Below, piece by piece: positions 8,070 through 16,033 of a stretch of 16,597 nucleotides of DNA. The stretch's first letter is position 1. Each line of letters opens with the position of its first letter. Source of the DNA: an uncultured Gammaproteobacteria bacterium (GTDB lineage Bacteria > Pseudomonadota > Gammaproteobacteria > UBA9214); the NCBI GenBank assembly GCA_905480305.1, contig CAJQPV010000336.1, positions 1-16,597 on the forward strand. The letters run 5' to 3'. Below the pieces are notes generated by a model that worked only from the letters and a program-made list of their open reading frames with translations, made no database searches and was not told the DNA's origin. A program made the position numbers and the translations under genes.

Positions 8070-8139
8070 CCATTGTGAAAACACGAAAAATCGTTTATTT
8101 GCTCGCTTAATTAACTAACTACCATTATTTGTTGACAAC

Positions 8140-9468
8140 ATGTCTGATATGACCCCAAGAGAAATCGTCCAGGAACTGGACAAACACATCATCGGCCAGG
8201 ATGCCGCCAAGCGTGCTGTGGCGATTGCCTTGCGCAATCGCTGGCGCCGTATGCAGGTCGATGATGCACTGCGCCCCGAGATCACCCCGAAGAACATCCT
8301 GATGATCGGACCGACCGGTGTCGGCAAGACCGAAATTGCGCGGCGCCTGGCACGGCTGGCGAATGCGCCTTTCATCAAGGTGGAGGCCACCAAGTTTACC
8401 GAGGTCGGCTACGTCGGCCGTGACGTCGAATCCATCGTACGCGACCTGGCCGACGCTGCCATCAAGCTGGCCCGCGAAACCGCCATGTCCAAGGTCGGTC
8501 ACCGCGCGGAAGATGCTGCAGAAGACCGCATCCTGGATGCGCTGTTACCGTCGCCCACCAGCATGGCGCCGGATGATGACAGCAGCGCCGGCTCGGAGAC
8601 CCGTCAGAAATTTCGCAAGCGCCTGCGTGAAGGCACGCTGGATGACAAGGAAATAGAAATCGAGGTGTCGGCAACACCCGTCGGGGTGGAAATCATGGCG
8701 CCACCCGGCATGGAGGAAATGACCAGCCAGCTGCAGGGCATGTTCCAGAACATGGGCGGCAACCGCACCAAAAAACGCAAGCTGCGTATCCGCGATGCCC
8801 GCAAGCTGCTGCGCGACGAAGAGGCCGCCAGGATGATTGATGAGGAAGACCTGAAGCAAGCGGCCCTGGAAAACGTTGAGCAAAATGGCATTGTTTTCAT
8901 TGATGAAATCGACAAGGTCACGCGCCACGGTGAATCCAGCGGACCGGACGTGTCACGTGAGGGTGTACAACGCGACCTGTTACCGCTGGTAGAGGGCAGC
9001 ACCGTTTCCACCAAACACGGCATGGTGAAAACAGACCACATCCTGTTTATTGCCTCTGGTGCCTTTCACATGTCGAAGCCCTCGGACCTGATCCCGGAAC
9101 TGCAGGGGCGTCTGCCGATCCGCGTTGAGCTGGAGGCTCTTGGCGCCGCGGAATTCCAGCGCATTCTTACCGAGACCGATGCGTCGCTGACCGAGCAATA
9201 CAGCGCACTGATCGCCACGGAAGACGTGACCCTGACTTTTGCAGCAGACGGTATTGCACGCATTGCTGAAATCGCCAGCCAGATAAACGCACGCACCGAA
9301 AATATTGGTGCGCGCCGACTGCACACGGTACTGGAACGACTGCTGGAGAGCCTCTCGTTTGAAGCAACTGACAGTGCCGGCAGTACGGTGATAGTCGATG
9401 CCACCTATGTTGAAGAACACCTTGGCGCACTGGTGCAGGATGAAGACCTGAGCCGTTATATACTTTAA
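8140..9468 (+). CDS. hslU: ATPase subunit HslU (ClpY) of the HslUV protease
   Basis: AAA+ unfoldase that recognises, unfolds and threads substrates into HslV. The protein has 442 residues. Motifs are [17 protein letters not shown] at the N-terminus, Walker A GPTGVGKT (57-64), the pore/substrate loop [18 protein letters not shown], and the Walker B segment VFIDEID with Asp255 and Glu256. An intermediate domain lies between Walker A and Walker B (about 110-240), and sensor 2 is GARRL. The C-terminal tail LSRYIL is the peptide that inserts into HslV to activate it. The start at 8140 matches the E. coli N-terminus (MSEMTPREI), although no Shine-Dalgarno is visible. The 70-base gap after hslV is only about 31% GC. 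Confidence 0.98.
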   Translation: MSDMTPREIVQELDKHIIGQDAAKRAVAIALRNRWRRMQVDDALRPEITPKNILMIGPTGVGKTEIARRLARLANAPFIKVEATKFTEVGYVGRDVESIVRDLADAAIKLARETAMSKVGHRAEDAAEDRILDALLPSPTSMAPDDDSSAGSETRQKFRKRLREGTLDDKEIEIEVSATPVGVEIMAPPGMEEMTSQLQGMFQNMGGNRTKKRKLRIRDARKLLRDEEAARMIDEEDLKQAALENVEQNGIVFIDEIDKVTRHGESSGPDVSREGVQRDLLPLVEGSTVSTKHGMVKTDHILFIASGAFHMSKPSDLIPELQGRLPIRVELEALGAAEFQRILTETDASLTEQYSALIATEDVTLTFAADGIARIAEIASQINARTENIGARRLHTVLERLLESLSFEATDSAGSTVIVDATYVEEHLGALVQDEDLSRYIL

Positions 9469-9472
9469 AAAA

Positions 9473-9502
9473 AATTGTCATGGCTACCCGGGCCTGGCAA
9501 TT
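9473..9502 (-). terminator. Strong hairpin after hslU, with its T-run on the minus-strand side
   Basis: AATTGTCA-t-GGC (9473-9484) pairs with GCC-TGGCAATT (9492-9502): eleven pairs including one G-T wobble, one bulged T and a seven-base loop. The eight A bases at 9467-9474 just before it read as a T-run after the hairpin on the minus strand, so the classical terminator orientation is minus. On the plus strand no T-run follows. It may stop antisense transcription entering hslU, or simply stabilise the hslVU 3' end. Confidence 0.5.
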
Positions 9503-9565
9503 GCACAAACAGAACTTGCCGGTTAACAGCAACACACCGGCCCACCATAAACAGATGAGCAGATT

Positions 9566-9934
9566 ATGACCGATACACCCAAACCCACAGAACTGAGCCT
9601 GCACCAGAAATCACGGGTGCTGGAAATTTCCTATGCCGATGGTGAACGCTTTGAGCTGAGCTATGAGTTTCTTCGCGTACATTCACCCTCTGCCGAAGTA
9701 CAGGGCCATGGCCCCGGCCAGGGCGTGCTGCAAGTCGGCAAGCAAGACGTCATGATTCTCAATATCGAACCGGTTGGCAGCTATGCCATTCAGCCAGCCT
9801 TTGACGATGGCCATGACACTGGCATCTATTCCTGGGATACGCTCTACAACCTGGGTAAAAACAAGGACAAGTATTGGCAGGAATACCTGCAGAAGCTTGC
9901 CTCTGCAGGACATAAACACAAGGATAACAGCTAG
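9566..9934 (+). CDS. DUF971 / gamma-butyrobetaine hydroxylase-like N-terminal domain protein
   Basis: A 122-residue single-domain protein. Recognisable blocks are LSLHQKSRVLEISYADGERF, the short SYEFLRVHSPSAEVQGHGP, and DDGHDTGIYSWDTLYNLG, which define the DUF971 domain. In eukaryotes this domain forms the N-terminus of gamma-butyrobetaine hydroxylase, where it has been described as a small zinc-binding module; the stand-alone bacterial form has no settled function. I see no cysteines in this protein, and its histidines lie mostly in the C-terminal tail (GHKHKD). Its place between hslU and ubiE recurs in many beta- and gammaproteobacteria from memory. The gene lies 97 bases after hslU with no strong Shine-Dalgarno. 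Confidence 0.88.
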   Translation: MTDTPKPTELSLHQKSRVLEISYADGERFELSYEFLRVHSPSAEVQGHGPGQGVLQVGKQDVMILNIEPVGSYAIQPAFDDGHDTGIYSWDTLYNLGKNKDKYWQEYLQKLASAGHKHKDNS

Positions 9935-10069
9935 TTGCATTTATCCCGCCGGCACCTGCAGGTCCGTCCTGGCAGACCACTTTGAGCAGCCTGCAGGCGC
10001 CAGGCTGAATTATTGTAGGATGGTTAACACGCAGGCACCCCGGCCCGCCTGAACAGGGAAGACAGCAGC
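9935..10069 (+). promoter_or_regulatory. 135-base leader region of ubiE with repeated CCTGCAGG palindromes
   Basis: Two ten-base palindromes sharing the core CCTGCAGG, ACCTGCAGGT (9954-9963) and GCCTGCAGGC (9989-9998), lie 35 bases apart. CCTGGC (9968-9973) and GCCAGG (9999-10004) can form a hairpin enclosing the second one. TTGAGC at 9982-9987 is a possible -35, but no good -10 follows at the right distance. An AGGGAAGA-like purine stretch about a dozen bases before the ATG is the probable ubiE ribosome binding site. I infer that a ubi promoter lies here without being able to place it. Confidence 0.3.
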
Positions 10070-10813
10070 ATGGCAGACAAAACCACACATTTCGGTTTTC
10101 GTGATGTGCCCGTCGCAGACAAGGTGCGGCATGTTCGCGATGTGTTTGATTCGGTCGCTGACAACTATGACCTGATGAACGACGCCATGTCGTTTGGCAT
10201 CCACCGCCTGTGGAAGCGCTTCGCCATTAACATGAGCGCACTGCAGCCCGGCCAGCAGGTGCTGGATCTCGCCGGCGGCACCGGCGACCTGACCCTTCTG
10301 ATGGCGCCACTGGTCGGTGACAACGGACACATCATTCTCTCCGATATCAACGCCGCCATGCTGGCCAATGGCCGCGAGCGGCTGCTGGACAGCGGCATTC
10401 ACAACAATGTTTCGTTTGCGCAGCTGGATGCCGAACAGCTGCCGTTTCCGGACAACCGCTTTGATCTGGTCACCATGGCCTTCGGTCTGCGCAACGTCAC
10501 CGACAAACAGCGTGCCCTGAATGCCATTTACCGCATCATCAAGCCGGGCGGGCGTTTGCTGGTACTTGAATTTTCACGGCCGGCAGCTGCGCTGAAACCG
10601 GCCTACGATTTTTATTCATTCAGCATCCTGCCAAGACTCGGACGCCTGCTGGCAAAAGACGCAGACAGCTACCGTTACCTGGCCGAATCGATACGCATGC
10701 ACCCGGATCAACAGACACTGAAAGCGATGCTGGAGCAGGCCGGCTTTGAACGCTGTGATGTGCATAATCTCACTGGCGGTATCGTTGCCATACATCGCGG
10801 CTACAAGTTATGA
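10070..10813 (+). CDS. ubiE: Ubiquinone/menaquinone C-methyltransferase UbiE
   Basis: SAM-dependent methyltransferase that adds the C-methyl group to the quinone ring precursor in ubiquinone synthesis (and demethylmenaquinol if menaquinone is made). The protein has 247 residues. The N-terminal block [20 protein letters not shown] and the following [20 protein letters not shown] are signatures of the family. SAM-binding motif I is [10 protein letters not shown] (64-73), and the later blocks FGLRNVTD and [14 protein letters not shown] are also typical. It begins a three-gene ubiquinone block, with ubiJ 37 bases downstream. Confidence 0.97.
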   Translation: MADKTTHFGFRDVPVADKVRHVRDVFDSVADNYDLMNDAMSFGIHRLWKRFAINMSALQPGQQVLDLAGGTGDLTLLMAPLVGDNGHIILSDINAAMLANGRERLLDSGIHNNVSFAQLDAEQLPFPDNRFDLVTMAFGLRNVTDKQRALNAIYRIIKPGGRLLVLEFSRPAAALKPAYDFYSFSILPRLGRLLAKDADSYRYLAESIRMHPDQQTLKAMLEQAGFERCDVHNLTGGIVAIHRGYKL

Positions 10814-10850
10814 CAGGCGCTAACCACCAGACACAGGCCGGGGACAGTTG

Positions 10851-11489
10851 ATGCAACTGCCAGCCGGAGTCCAAAAAGGCCTGCAATCAGCCATCAATCG
10901 TTACCTGCGACTGGACCCTGACAGCAACGCGCGCATGGCGGCCCTGAACGGTCGCTGTATTGGCATCGAACTGGTCGGCCTCGACCTGCAGCTGTTCATC
11001 CACCCCGGAGAGCAGGGTATCCGGCTCAGCGACCATCTCGATGCAGGTGCTGAAGCCGACACCATATTGCGCGGCACGCCGCTCGGCATGGCGCGTCTTG
11101 GCCTCGGACAGGACACCGAAAAAACACTGTTTTCAGGCGCGGTCACCATTAGCGGCGACGTCGAGACCGGTCAAACCTTCAAGGGCATTCTGGATGCCAT
11201 GGATATCGACTGGGAAGAGCAGTTATCAAAACTCACCGGCGACGTCATCGCACACCAGCTGGGCAACGGTGCCCGGCGTATCGGCACGCTACTCAAACAC
11301 GGCCGCCGCACACTGCAGCAGGATATCGGTGAATACCTGCAGGAAGAACTGCGGGTATTGCCATCACGTATTGAAACCGAAAATTTCAGCAGCGATGTAA
11401 CCCGACTCAGTATCGATGCTGACCGGCTGGCAGCGCGCATCAGGCGCTTGCAGGACACCTCGGCAACAAGGCCCGAACAACTGACATGA
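10851..11489 (+). CDS. ubiJ: Ubiquinone biosynthesis accessory factor UbiJ (SCP2 domain)
   Basis: A non-catalytic member of the cytoplasmic Ubi complex, whose SCP2 lipid-binding domain is thought to hold the hydrophobic quinone precursors for the hydroxylases and methylases. From the ATG at 10851 there are 212 residues; a TTG directly before it could also start the frame, but GGGG at 10840-10843 is well spaced from the ATG. Residues about 10-110 look like the SCP2 domain (ELVGLDLQLFIHP, ADTILRGTPLGMARL, FSGAVTISGDVETGQTF). The remainder is helical and charged, with a probable C-terminal coiled coil. Sequence identity in this family is low, so the call relies partly on position between ubiE and ubiB. 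The stop overlaps the ubiB start (ATGA). Confidence 0.92.
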   Translation: MQLPAGVQKGLQSAINRYLRLDPDSNARMAALNGRCIGIELVGLDLQLFIHPGEQGIRLSDHLDAGAEADTILRGTPLGMARLGLGQDTEKTLFSGAVTISGDVETGQTFKGILDAMDIDWEEQLSKLTGDVIAHQLGNGARRIGTLLKHGRRTLQQDIGEYLQEELRVLPSRIETENFSSDVTRLSIDADRLAARIRRLQDTSATRPEQLT

Positions 11490-13147
11490 TACGACCCGCA
11501 CAAATCTTCCGGCTGGTGCATATCAATTTCGTACTGGCGCGTCACGGTCTCGACGAAATCATCCTCGCCACCCACCTGTTCCGGCCCTTCAGATTCCTTT
11601 ACTACCTGGCCCCCTGGAACTGGATCCCCCGCGAGCGCGGGCCACGCGCGATTCGCATCCGCCGCGCACTCGAAGATCTGGGCCCCATATACGTTAAATT
11701 CGGGCAGATACTGTCAACCCGGCAGGACCTGCTGCCGGATGATATAGCGCTGGAACTGACACGGCTGCAGGATGATGTGCCGCCGTTTCCCGGCACACAG
11801 GCGCGTGCTGCCATCGAAGCGGCGCAGGGCGTGGCCATCGAAGAGATATTCCGCCACTTTGATGAAACACCGCTGGCCTCTGCCTCGATCGCACAGGTTC
11901 ACACGGCGGAACTGCTCGATGGCACCGACGTGGTCATCAAGGTGCTGCGGCCAAATATCCGCCAGCGCATTACCCGTGATGTCAATCTCCTGTATACCAT
12001 CGCCGCCCTCGCAGAGCGTTACTGGAAGCATGGCCGGCGCCTGCGACCGCGCGAGGTTATCGCCGAGTTCGAAAAGACCCTGTATGACGAACTCGACCTG
12101 TTACGCGAGGCCGCCAACGCCTCACAGCTGAAACGCAATTTCAGTGGCACCGATCTGCTCTATGTACCGGAAGTCTACTGGCCGTATTGCCGGCCGGAAG
12201 TGATGGTGATGGAGCGCATTCACGGCATACAGATAAGCGACATTGATGCCCTGCGCGCCAATAACATTGATCTGAAAATCCTCGCCGAGCGTGGCGTGGA
12301 AATCTTTTTCACACAGGTGTTTCGACATAACTTTTTTCATGCCGACATGCACCCGGGCAATCTGTTTGTTGGTACAGACGGTCGCTACATGGCGGTTGAT
12401 TTCGGCATCATGGGCACGCTCAACCCGGTTGATCAACGCTACCTGGCAGAGAATTTCCTGGCGTTTTTCAACCGCGACTACCGGCGTGTCGCAGAACTGC
12501 ATGTTGAATCCGAGTGGGTACCGGAAGGCACCCGGGTGGATGAATTCGAGGCGGCAATACGTACTGTCTGCGAACCCATCTTTGAAAAACCCTTGAACGA
12601 AATATCCTTTGGCAACGTACTGTTACGGCTATTTCAGACGGCACGCCGTTTCAACATGGAAGTGCAGCCACAACTGGTGTTGCTGCAAAAGACCCTGCTC
12701 AACATCGAGGGGCTCGGGCGCCAGTTGTACCCGCAACTGGACCTGTGGCAAACCGCCAAACCGTTTCTGGAACGTACCATGAGTGAGCAGCTGGGTGCGC
12801 GCTCGTTGCTGCGGAACCTGAAGGACAACATACCGGCGTGGAGTGATACGCTGCCGGAGATGCCACAACTGGCGCATCGTTTTCTGGAGCAGGCAACCAG
12901 CGGCAAACTGCAGGTGGAATGGACCTCGAAAGAGCTGCAGCAACTGCGTGCCGAGGTCCGCCGCGCCAACCGCCGCAGCGTCAGCGCCATCATCGGTACC
13001 GGCTTGCTACTGGCCGCTGCCGTCATTTATGGACTGGATGGCTATGCCCCCGCGATGGTCATGGGGGCACCGCTACTCACCTGGATCAGCGGCTGTCTGG
13101 GTACCTTTATTCTGTTATTCAACTGGATGGACGGTGACAGCTCCTGA
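11486..13147 (+). CDS. ubiB: UbiB, atypical kinase/ATPase required for ubiquinone synthesis
   Basis: Member of the ABC1/ADCK/UbiB protein-kinase-like family, 553 residues, proposed to use ATPase activity to extract or present quinone intermediates from the membrane. Family-specific elements are intact: the KxGQ motif YVKFGQ (Lys71-Gln74), the Ala-rich loop ASASIAQVH (131-139) in place of the Gly-rich loop, Lys152 in VIKVLRP, the ExD motif DELD (201-204), the catalytic HADMHPGN (285-292) and the metal-binding DFG (305-307). Two hydrophobic segments at about 500-520 and 524-546 form the C-terminal membrane anchor. The start overlaps the ubiJ stop, so the two are translationally coupled. It ends 11 bases from the convergent yajL-like gene. 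Confidence 0.97.
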   Translation: MIRPAQIFRLVHINFVLARHGLDEIILATHLFRPFRFLYYLAPWNWIPRERGPRAIRIRRALEDLGPIYVKFGQILSTRQDLLPDDIALELTRLQDDVPPFPGTQARAAIEAAQGVAIEEIFRHFDETPLASASIAQVHTAELLDGTDVVIKVLRPNIRQRITRDVNLLYTIAALAERYWKHGRRLRPREVIAEFEKTLYDELDLLREAANASQLKRNFSGTDLLYVPEVYWPYCRPEVMVMERIHGIQISDIDALRANNIDLKILAERGVEIFFTQVFRHNFFHADMHPGNLFVGTDGRYMAVDFGIMGTLNPVDQRYLAENFLAFFNRDYRRVAELHVESEWVPEGTRVDEFEAAIRTVCEPIFEKPLNEISFGNVLLRLFQTARRFNMEVQPQLVLLQKTLLNIEGLGRQLYPQLDLWQTAKPFLERTMSEQLGARSLLRNLKDNIPAWSDTLPEMPQLAHRFLEQATSGKLQVEWTSKELQQLRAEVRRANRRSVSAIIGTGLLLAAAVIYGLDGYAPAMVMGAPLLTWISGCLGTFILLFNWMDGDSS

Positions 13148-13158
13148 CGCCCCCGCTA

Positions 13159-13710
13159 TCAGCCGCGCTGCAAACCGGCTTCTACCTCATCGCGTTTGGT
13201 TTTACCAACCAGTGTTTCGATCAGCACAAGTGCAAAATCCATCGCCGTGCCGGGCCCACGTGAAGTAATTACCCGGCCATCCGTCACCACAGCCGTTTCC
13301 AGATACTCAATACCGGGTACGGCCTCTGTGTCGAGCGCACCGGGATAGCTGGTGGCGCGCTTGCCATCGAGCAGCCCGGCACGTGCCAGCACCCTTGGTG
13401 CCGCACAAATGGCGGCGGTATAGGCACCGCTGGCCGCCATTTCCTGCAGCAGCCTGATAACCCGCGGGTCATCTCCGAGGTGATCAGCGCCCGGCAGTCC
13501 ACCAGGCAGCACAACCATGTCGAAGCTCTGCTGCAGCGCCATTTCCAGGGTCATATCGGGCAACAGCGTCATACCCCGGGATGCTGTTACCGGCTGCGCA
13601 TCAAGCCCGGCGGTAACCACCTCGATGCCGGCACGGCGCAGCAAATCAACCACGGTAACGGCTTCCAGCTCTTCACAACCCTGCGCTAGCGGGACAAGGA
13701 CGCTTGCCAT
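13159..13710 (-). CDS. yajL: DJ-1/PfpI family protein, YajL-like
   Basis: A 183-residue single-domain DJ-1 superfamily protein. The reactive cysteine is Cys102 in YTAAICAAPRVLA, and the supporting acidic residue is Glu14 in GCEELEAVT. SRGMTLLPD, VVLPGGLPGADHL and SRGPGTAMDFAL are YajL/DJ-1 blocks. YajL has been described as a protective protein against oxidative and carbonyl stress (chaperone or deglycase; the deglycase activity is disputed). It has an excellent ribosome binding site: GGAGG on the minus strand at 13716-13720, five bases before the ATG. The start lies inside the end of the upstream yibQ-like gene (25-base overlap), so it is probably the last gene of the envC-ctpA-yibQ transcript. 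Confidence 0.9.
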   Translation of the reverse strand: MASVLVPLAQGCEELEAVTVVDLLRRAGIEVVTAGLDAQPVTASRGMTLLPDMTLEMALQQSFDMVVLPGGLPGADHLGDDPRVIRLLQEMAASGAYTAAICAAPRVLARAGLLDGKRATSYPGALDTEAVPGIEYLETAVVTDGRVITSRGPGTAMDFALVLIETLVGKTKRDEVEAGLQRG

Positions 13711-14504
13711 GAGGACCTCCCCTGTTTCTGCAATTCTATTAACTGTGACACCGGTATCAGCTGCACACCTTGCTGTTCCAGCCTGCGCAACTCGTCAGCC
13801 AGCACCTCCAGCGTCCCTGGATAGGGATGCCCGATACCCAATGCGGTACCGTTGCGCCTCGCCATGGCCACCAGCTTTCTGAACTGGGCACGCACTGCTG
13901 CCGGATTGGGCTCATTGTCGAGGAATACATTACGTGAGGTATTTGGAATGCCATATTCCACCGCAAGCTGTTCGGCAACCGTCGCACTGGTGGTGCGGCT
14001 GTCGACAAAAAACAGGTCACCGCGCTGCGCAATGGCATCCATCAGCCATGCCATGGTACCGGGGTGCCGTGTCAACAGGCTGCCCATGTGATTGTTCAGA
14101 CCGCTGAGGTGCGGTACCGCGGCGATGTCATAGTCAAGCGTTGCCCGGAACTGCTGCTCGGTCATGTCCAGCGTCAGCACGCCCTGACCGAGCATCACGG
14201 GGGCCGGCTCAACAGCCTGCATCGGCAGGTGCAATAACACTTCCTTGTTGTGCGCATGTGCCTGCCGGGCAAGAAAATCCGTATAGGGCCCGTAGGGAAG
14301 AAAAGCACAGGCAACCGGGCCGGGCAGACTGACTACGCGCTTGCCCGCATCATGCCGGTTACCGAGATCATCAATAATCAGCGCGATTGCCGGCCTGTGC
14401 TTTTTGTAGGGTTTACCGAGCGGCTCTGCCGCTGATACCGCCAAGGTGCAGCAACCCAGCCACAAGACAAACAGCAATTGCCATGTGGCCGGGATAAGAC
14501 GCAT
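13686..14504 (-). CDS. yibQ: Divergent polysaccharide deacetylase family protein (YibQ-like)
   Basis: A 272-residue exported protein. Residues 1-26 form a signal peptide (hydrophobic LLFVLWLGCCTLAVSAA, cleavage near SAA-EP). The mature part contains IALIIDDLGNRHD with the Asp45-Asp46 pair, VLLHLPMQ, LSGLNNHMGSLLT and GIGHPYPGTLEVL, the conserved blocks of the DUF610 / divergent polysaccharide deacetylase family, which has a NodB-like fold. The substrate is unknown; a periplasmic role in cell-wall polysaccharide modification is inferred from the fold and from conserved linkage to envC. It lies 14 bases after ctpA with AGGAA as ribosome binding site, and its last 25 bases overlap the yajL-like gene. 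Confidence 0.92.
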   Translation of the reverse strand: MRLIPATWQLLFVLWLGCCTLAVSAAEPLGKPYKKHRPAIALIIDDLGNRHDAGKRVVSLPGPVACAFLPYGPYTDFLARQAHAHNKEVLLHLPMQAVEPAPVMLGQGVLTLDMTEQQFRATLDYDIAAVPHLSGLNNHMGSLLTRHPGTMAWLMDAIAQRGDLFFVDSRTTSATVAEQLAVEYGIPNTSRNVFLDNEPNPAAVRAQFRKLVAMARRNGTALGIGHPYPGTLEVLADELRRLEQQGVQLIPVSQLIELQKQGRSSWQASLSR

Positions 14505-14518
14505 GAAAAATTCCTGAA

Positions 14519-15835
14519 CTACTGTATGCGGCTTTGCAGAATAACCAGCCCTTTGAGAAGGTTAAGCGCCTCATAAAGCATGTAATCATCGGCGGCCAGC
14601 GATTCATTTTCCTCTTCGTCTTCCTGTTTTGAAGACTTGTCTTTCTTGTCGCCGTTACCGTTTTCCAGGTGCCTGGAGAGATCGGCTTCCTTGAGCGGTT
14701 CAATGTTGCTTTCAACAGAGGTGAATTTCACCCGGTCGAGTTCAATATCCGGGGTAATCCCCTCGGCCTGAATAGAACGTCCGGAAGGTGTGTAATAACG
14801 CGCTGTTGTCAGCTTCAACGCAGACTCACTGCTGAGCGGCAGGATTGTCTGTACCGAGCCTTTACCAAAGGTCTTGGTGCCGACAATGATGGCGCGCTTG
14901 TGATCCTGCAACGCGCCGGCAACAATTTCCGAAGCTGAAGCTGAACCCTGGTTAACCAGCACCACCAGCGGCGCACCATCGATTACATCATCCGGTGTCG
15001 CGTTGAAACGCAAACTGGAATCGGCAATGCGGCCCTCGGTATAGACGATCATGCCCTTTTCGAGGAATGCATCTGATACTGCAACCGCACCGTTAAGTAC
15101 ACCTCCGGGGTTATTGCGCAGGTCCAGCACCATACCATTCAAAGGACCCTTGTTTTCCTTCTTCAGGTCGGCAACGGCATCGACAAGATTATCTGCGGTC
15201 TTCGACTGGAACTGCGAAATGCGCAGGTAACCGTAGCCCGGTTCCAGTATGCGCGCCTTGACACTTTTGACCTTGATGATATCGCGGGTAATGGTTATTT
15301 TGAGCGGCCTGTCCAGCCCTTCACGCACAATTGTCAGCTCGATATCGGAGCCCGGCTTGCCGCGCATCACCTTGACCGCCTCGTTCAGCGTCATGCCTTT
15401 AACCGGCGTTTCATCGAGCCGGATAACCAGGTCACCGGCCTGCACACCGGCACGCTCTGCGGGCGTGTCATCAATCGGTGCAATCACTTTTACAAAACCG
15501 TCTTCCATACCCACTTCAATGCCAAGCCCGCCAAACTGACCGGTGGTGCCCACTTGCAACTCCGTGAACTGCTCTGCGTCAAGATAGGCAGAATGCGGGT
15601 CAAGACCGGATAACATGCCGCGAATGGCATACTCTATCAGCTCCTTGTCATCCACATCGACGACATAGTCATTTTTGATGCGCCCGAATACGTCGCTAAA
15701 GGTGCGTAACTCCTCAATCGGCAGGGTCGCCCGGCTATTCTCGCGTTCGGCGAAAACGCCGTGTCCAATCGATACCAGCACCCCCGTAATGAGGCCAACA
15801 AGTACCAGTGAGTATTTCTGTAATTTCGGTTTCAT
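14519..15835 (-). CDS. ctpA: Carboxy-terminal processing protease, S41 family (CtpA/CtpB type)
   Basis: Periplasmic serine protease that trims or degrades envelope proteins. In Pseudomonas, CtpA degrades peptidoglycan cross-link hydrolases, which fits the neighbouring envC. It has 438 residues from MKPKLQKYS. Residues 8-29 form a signal peptide or anchor, followed by an S41 helical region, a PDZ domain at about 95-185 (GGLGIEVGMEDG, AERAGVQAGDLVIRLDETPV), then the S41 core. The catalytic residues are Ser300 in NQGSASASEI and Lys325 in TFGKGSVQ, with Gln329 at the spacing seen in CtpB. The C-terminal tail (about 388-415) is highly charged. The frame is open upstream of 15835, but that part has no signal-like start. 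Confidence 0.96.
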   Translation of the reverse strand: MKPKLQKYSLVLVGLITGVLVSIGHGVFAERENSRATLPIEELRTFSDVFGRIKNDYVVDVDDKELIEYAIRGMLSGLDPHSAYLDAEQFTELQVGTTGQFGGLGIEVGMEDGFVKVIAPIDDTPAERAGVQAGDLVIRLDETPVKGMTLNEAVKVMRGKPGSDIELTIVREGLDRPLKITITRDIIKVKSVKARILEPGYGYLRISQFQSKTADNLVDAVADLKKENKGPLNGMVLDLRNNPGGVLNGAVAVSDAFLEKGMIVYTEGRIADSSLRFNATPDDVIDGAPLVVLVNQGSASASEIVAGALQDHKRAIIVGTKTFGKGSVQTILPLSSESALKLTTARYYTPSGRSIQAEGITPDIELDRVKFTSVESNIEPLKEADLSRHLENGNGDKKDKSSKQEDEEENESLAADDYMLYEALNLLKGLVILQSRIQ

Positions 15836-15892
15836 GTATTCATTTCCATCTGAAGTCAGGGGGTTCAGGAACTTTGTCCGGGGCCGGCAACG

Positions 15893-15972
15893 CTGGCAGG
15901 CAATCGCGACCATATCATAGCAACGGTTACAGCGGTATCGGCGGCACCCCGGAAAGCTTTTACTGGCAGGCA
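15893..15972 (-). promoter_or_regulatory. ctpA upstream region: extended -10 promoter between two direct repeats
   Basis: The 198-base gap between envC and ctpA contains, on the minus strand, TGC-TATGAT (plus coordinates 15914-15922). This is an extended -10 element with five of six matches; transcription would start near 15907, about 70 bases before the ctpA ATG. No -35 is evident, as often with extended -10 promoters. Two copies of CTGGCAGGCA (plus strand, 15893-15902 and 15963-15972), exactly 70 bases apart, flank it and might bind a regulator. ctpA may therefore have its own promoter besides readthrough from envC. Confidence 0.4.
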
Positions 15973-16033
15973 TTTACGAAGCTTCTGCACGGTATGACTC
16001 TCACAGACCGGGTAAATTCCACAGGCCTGCACC

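Noticed and set aside
8132..8137. Perfect TTGACA just before the hslU ATG
   Set aside because: No -10 lies 16-18 bases downstream and any transcript would start inside hslU.
15836..15973. 46-residue N-terminal extension of CtpA
   Set aside because: The extension is Cys/Arg rich and would bury the signal peptide; it also contains the candidate extended -10. MKPKLQ is a normal signal-peptide start.
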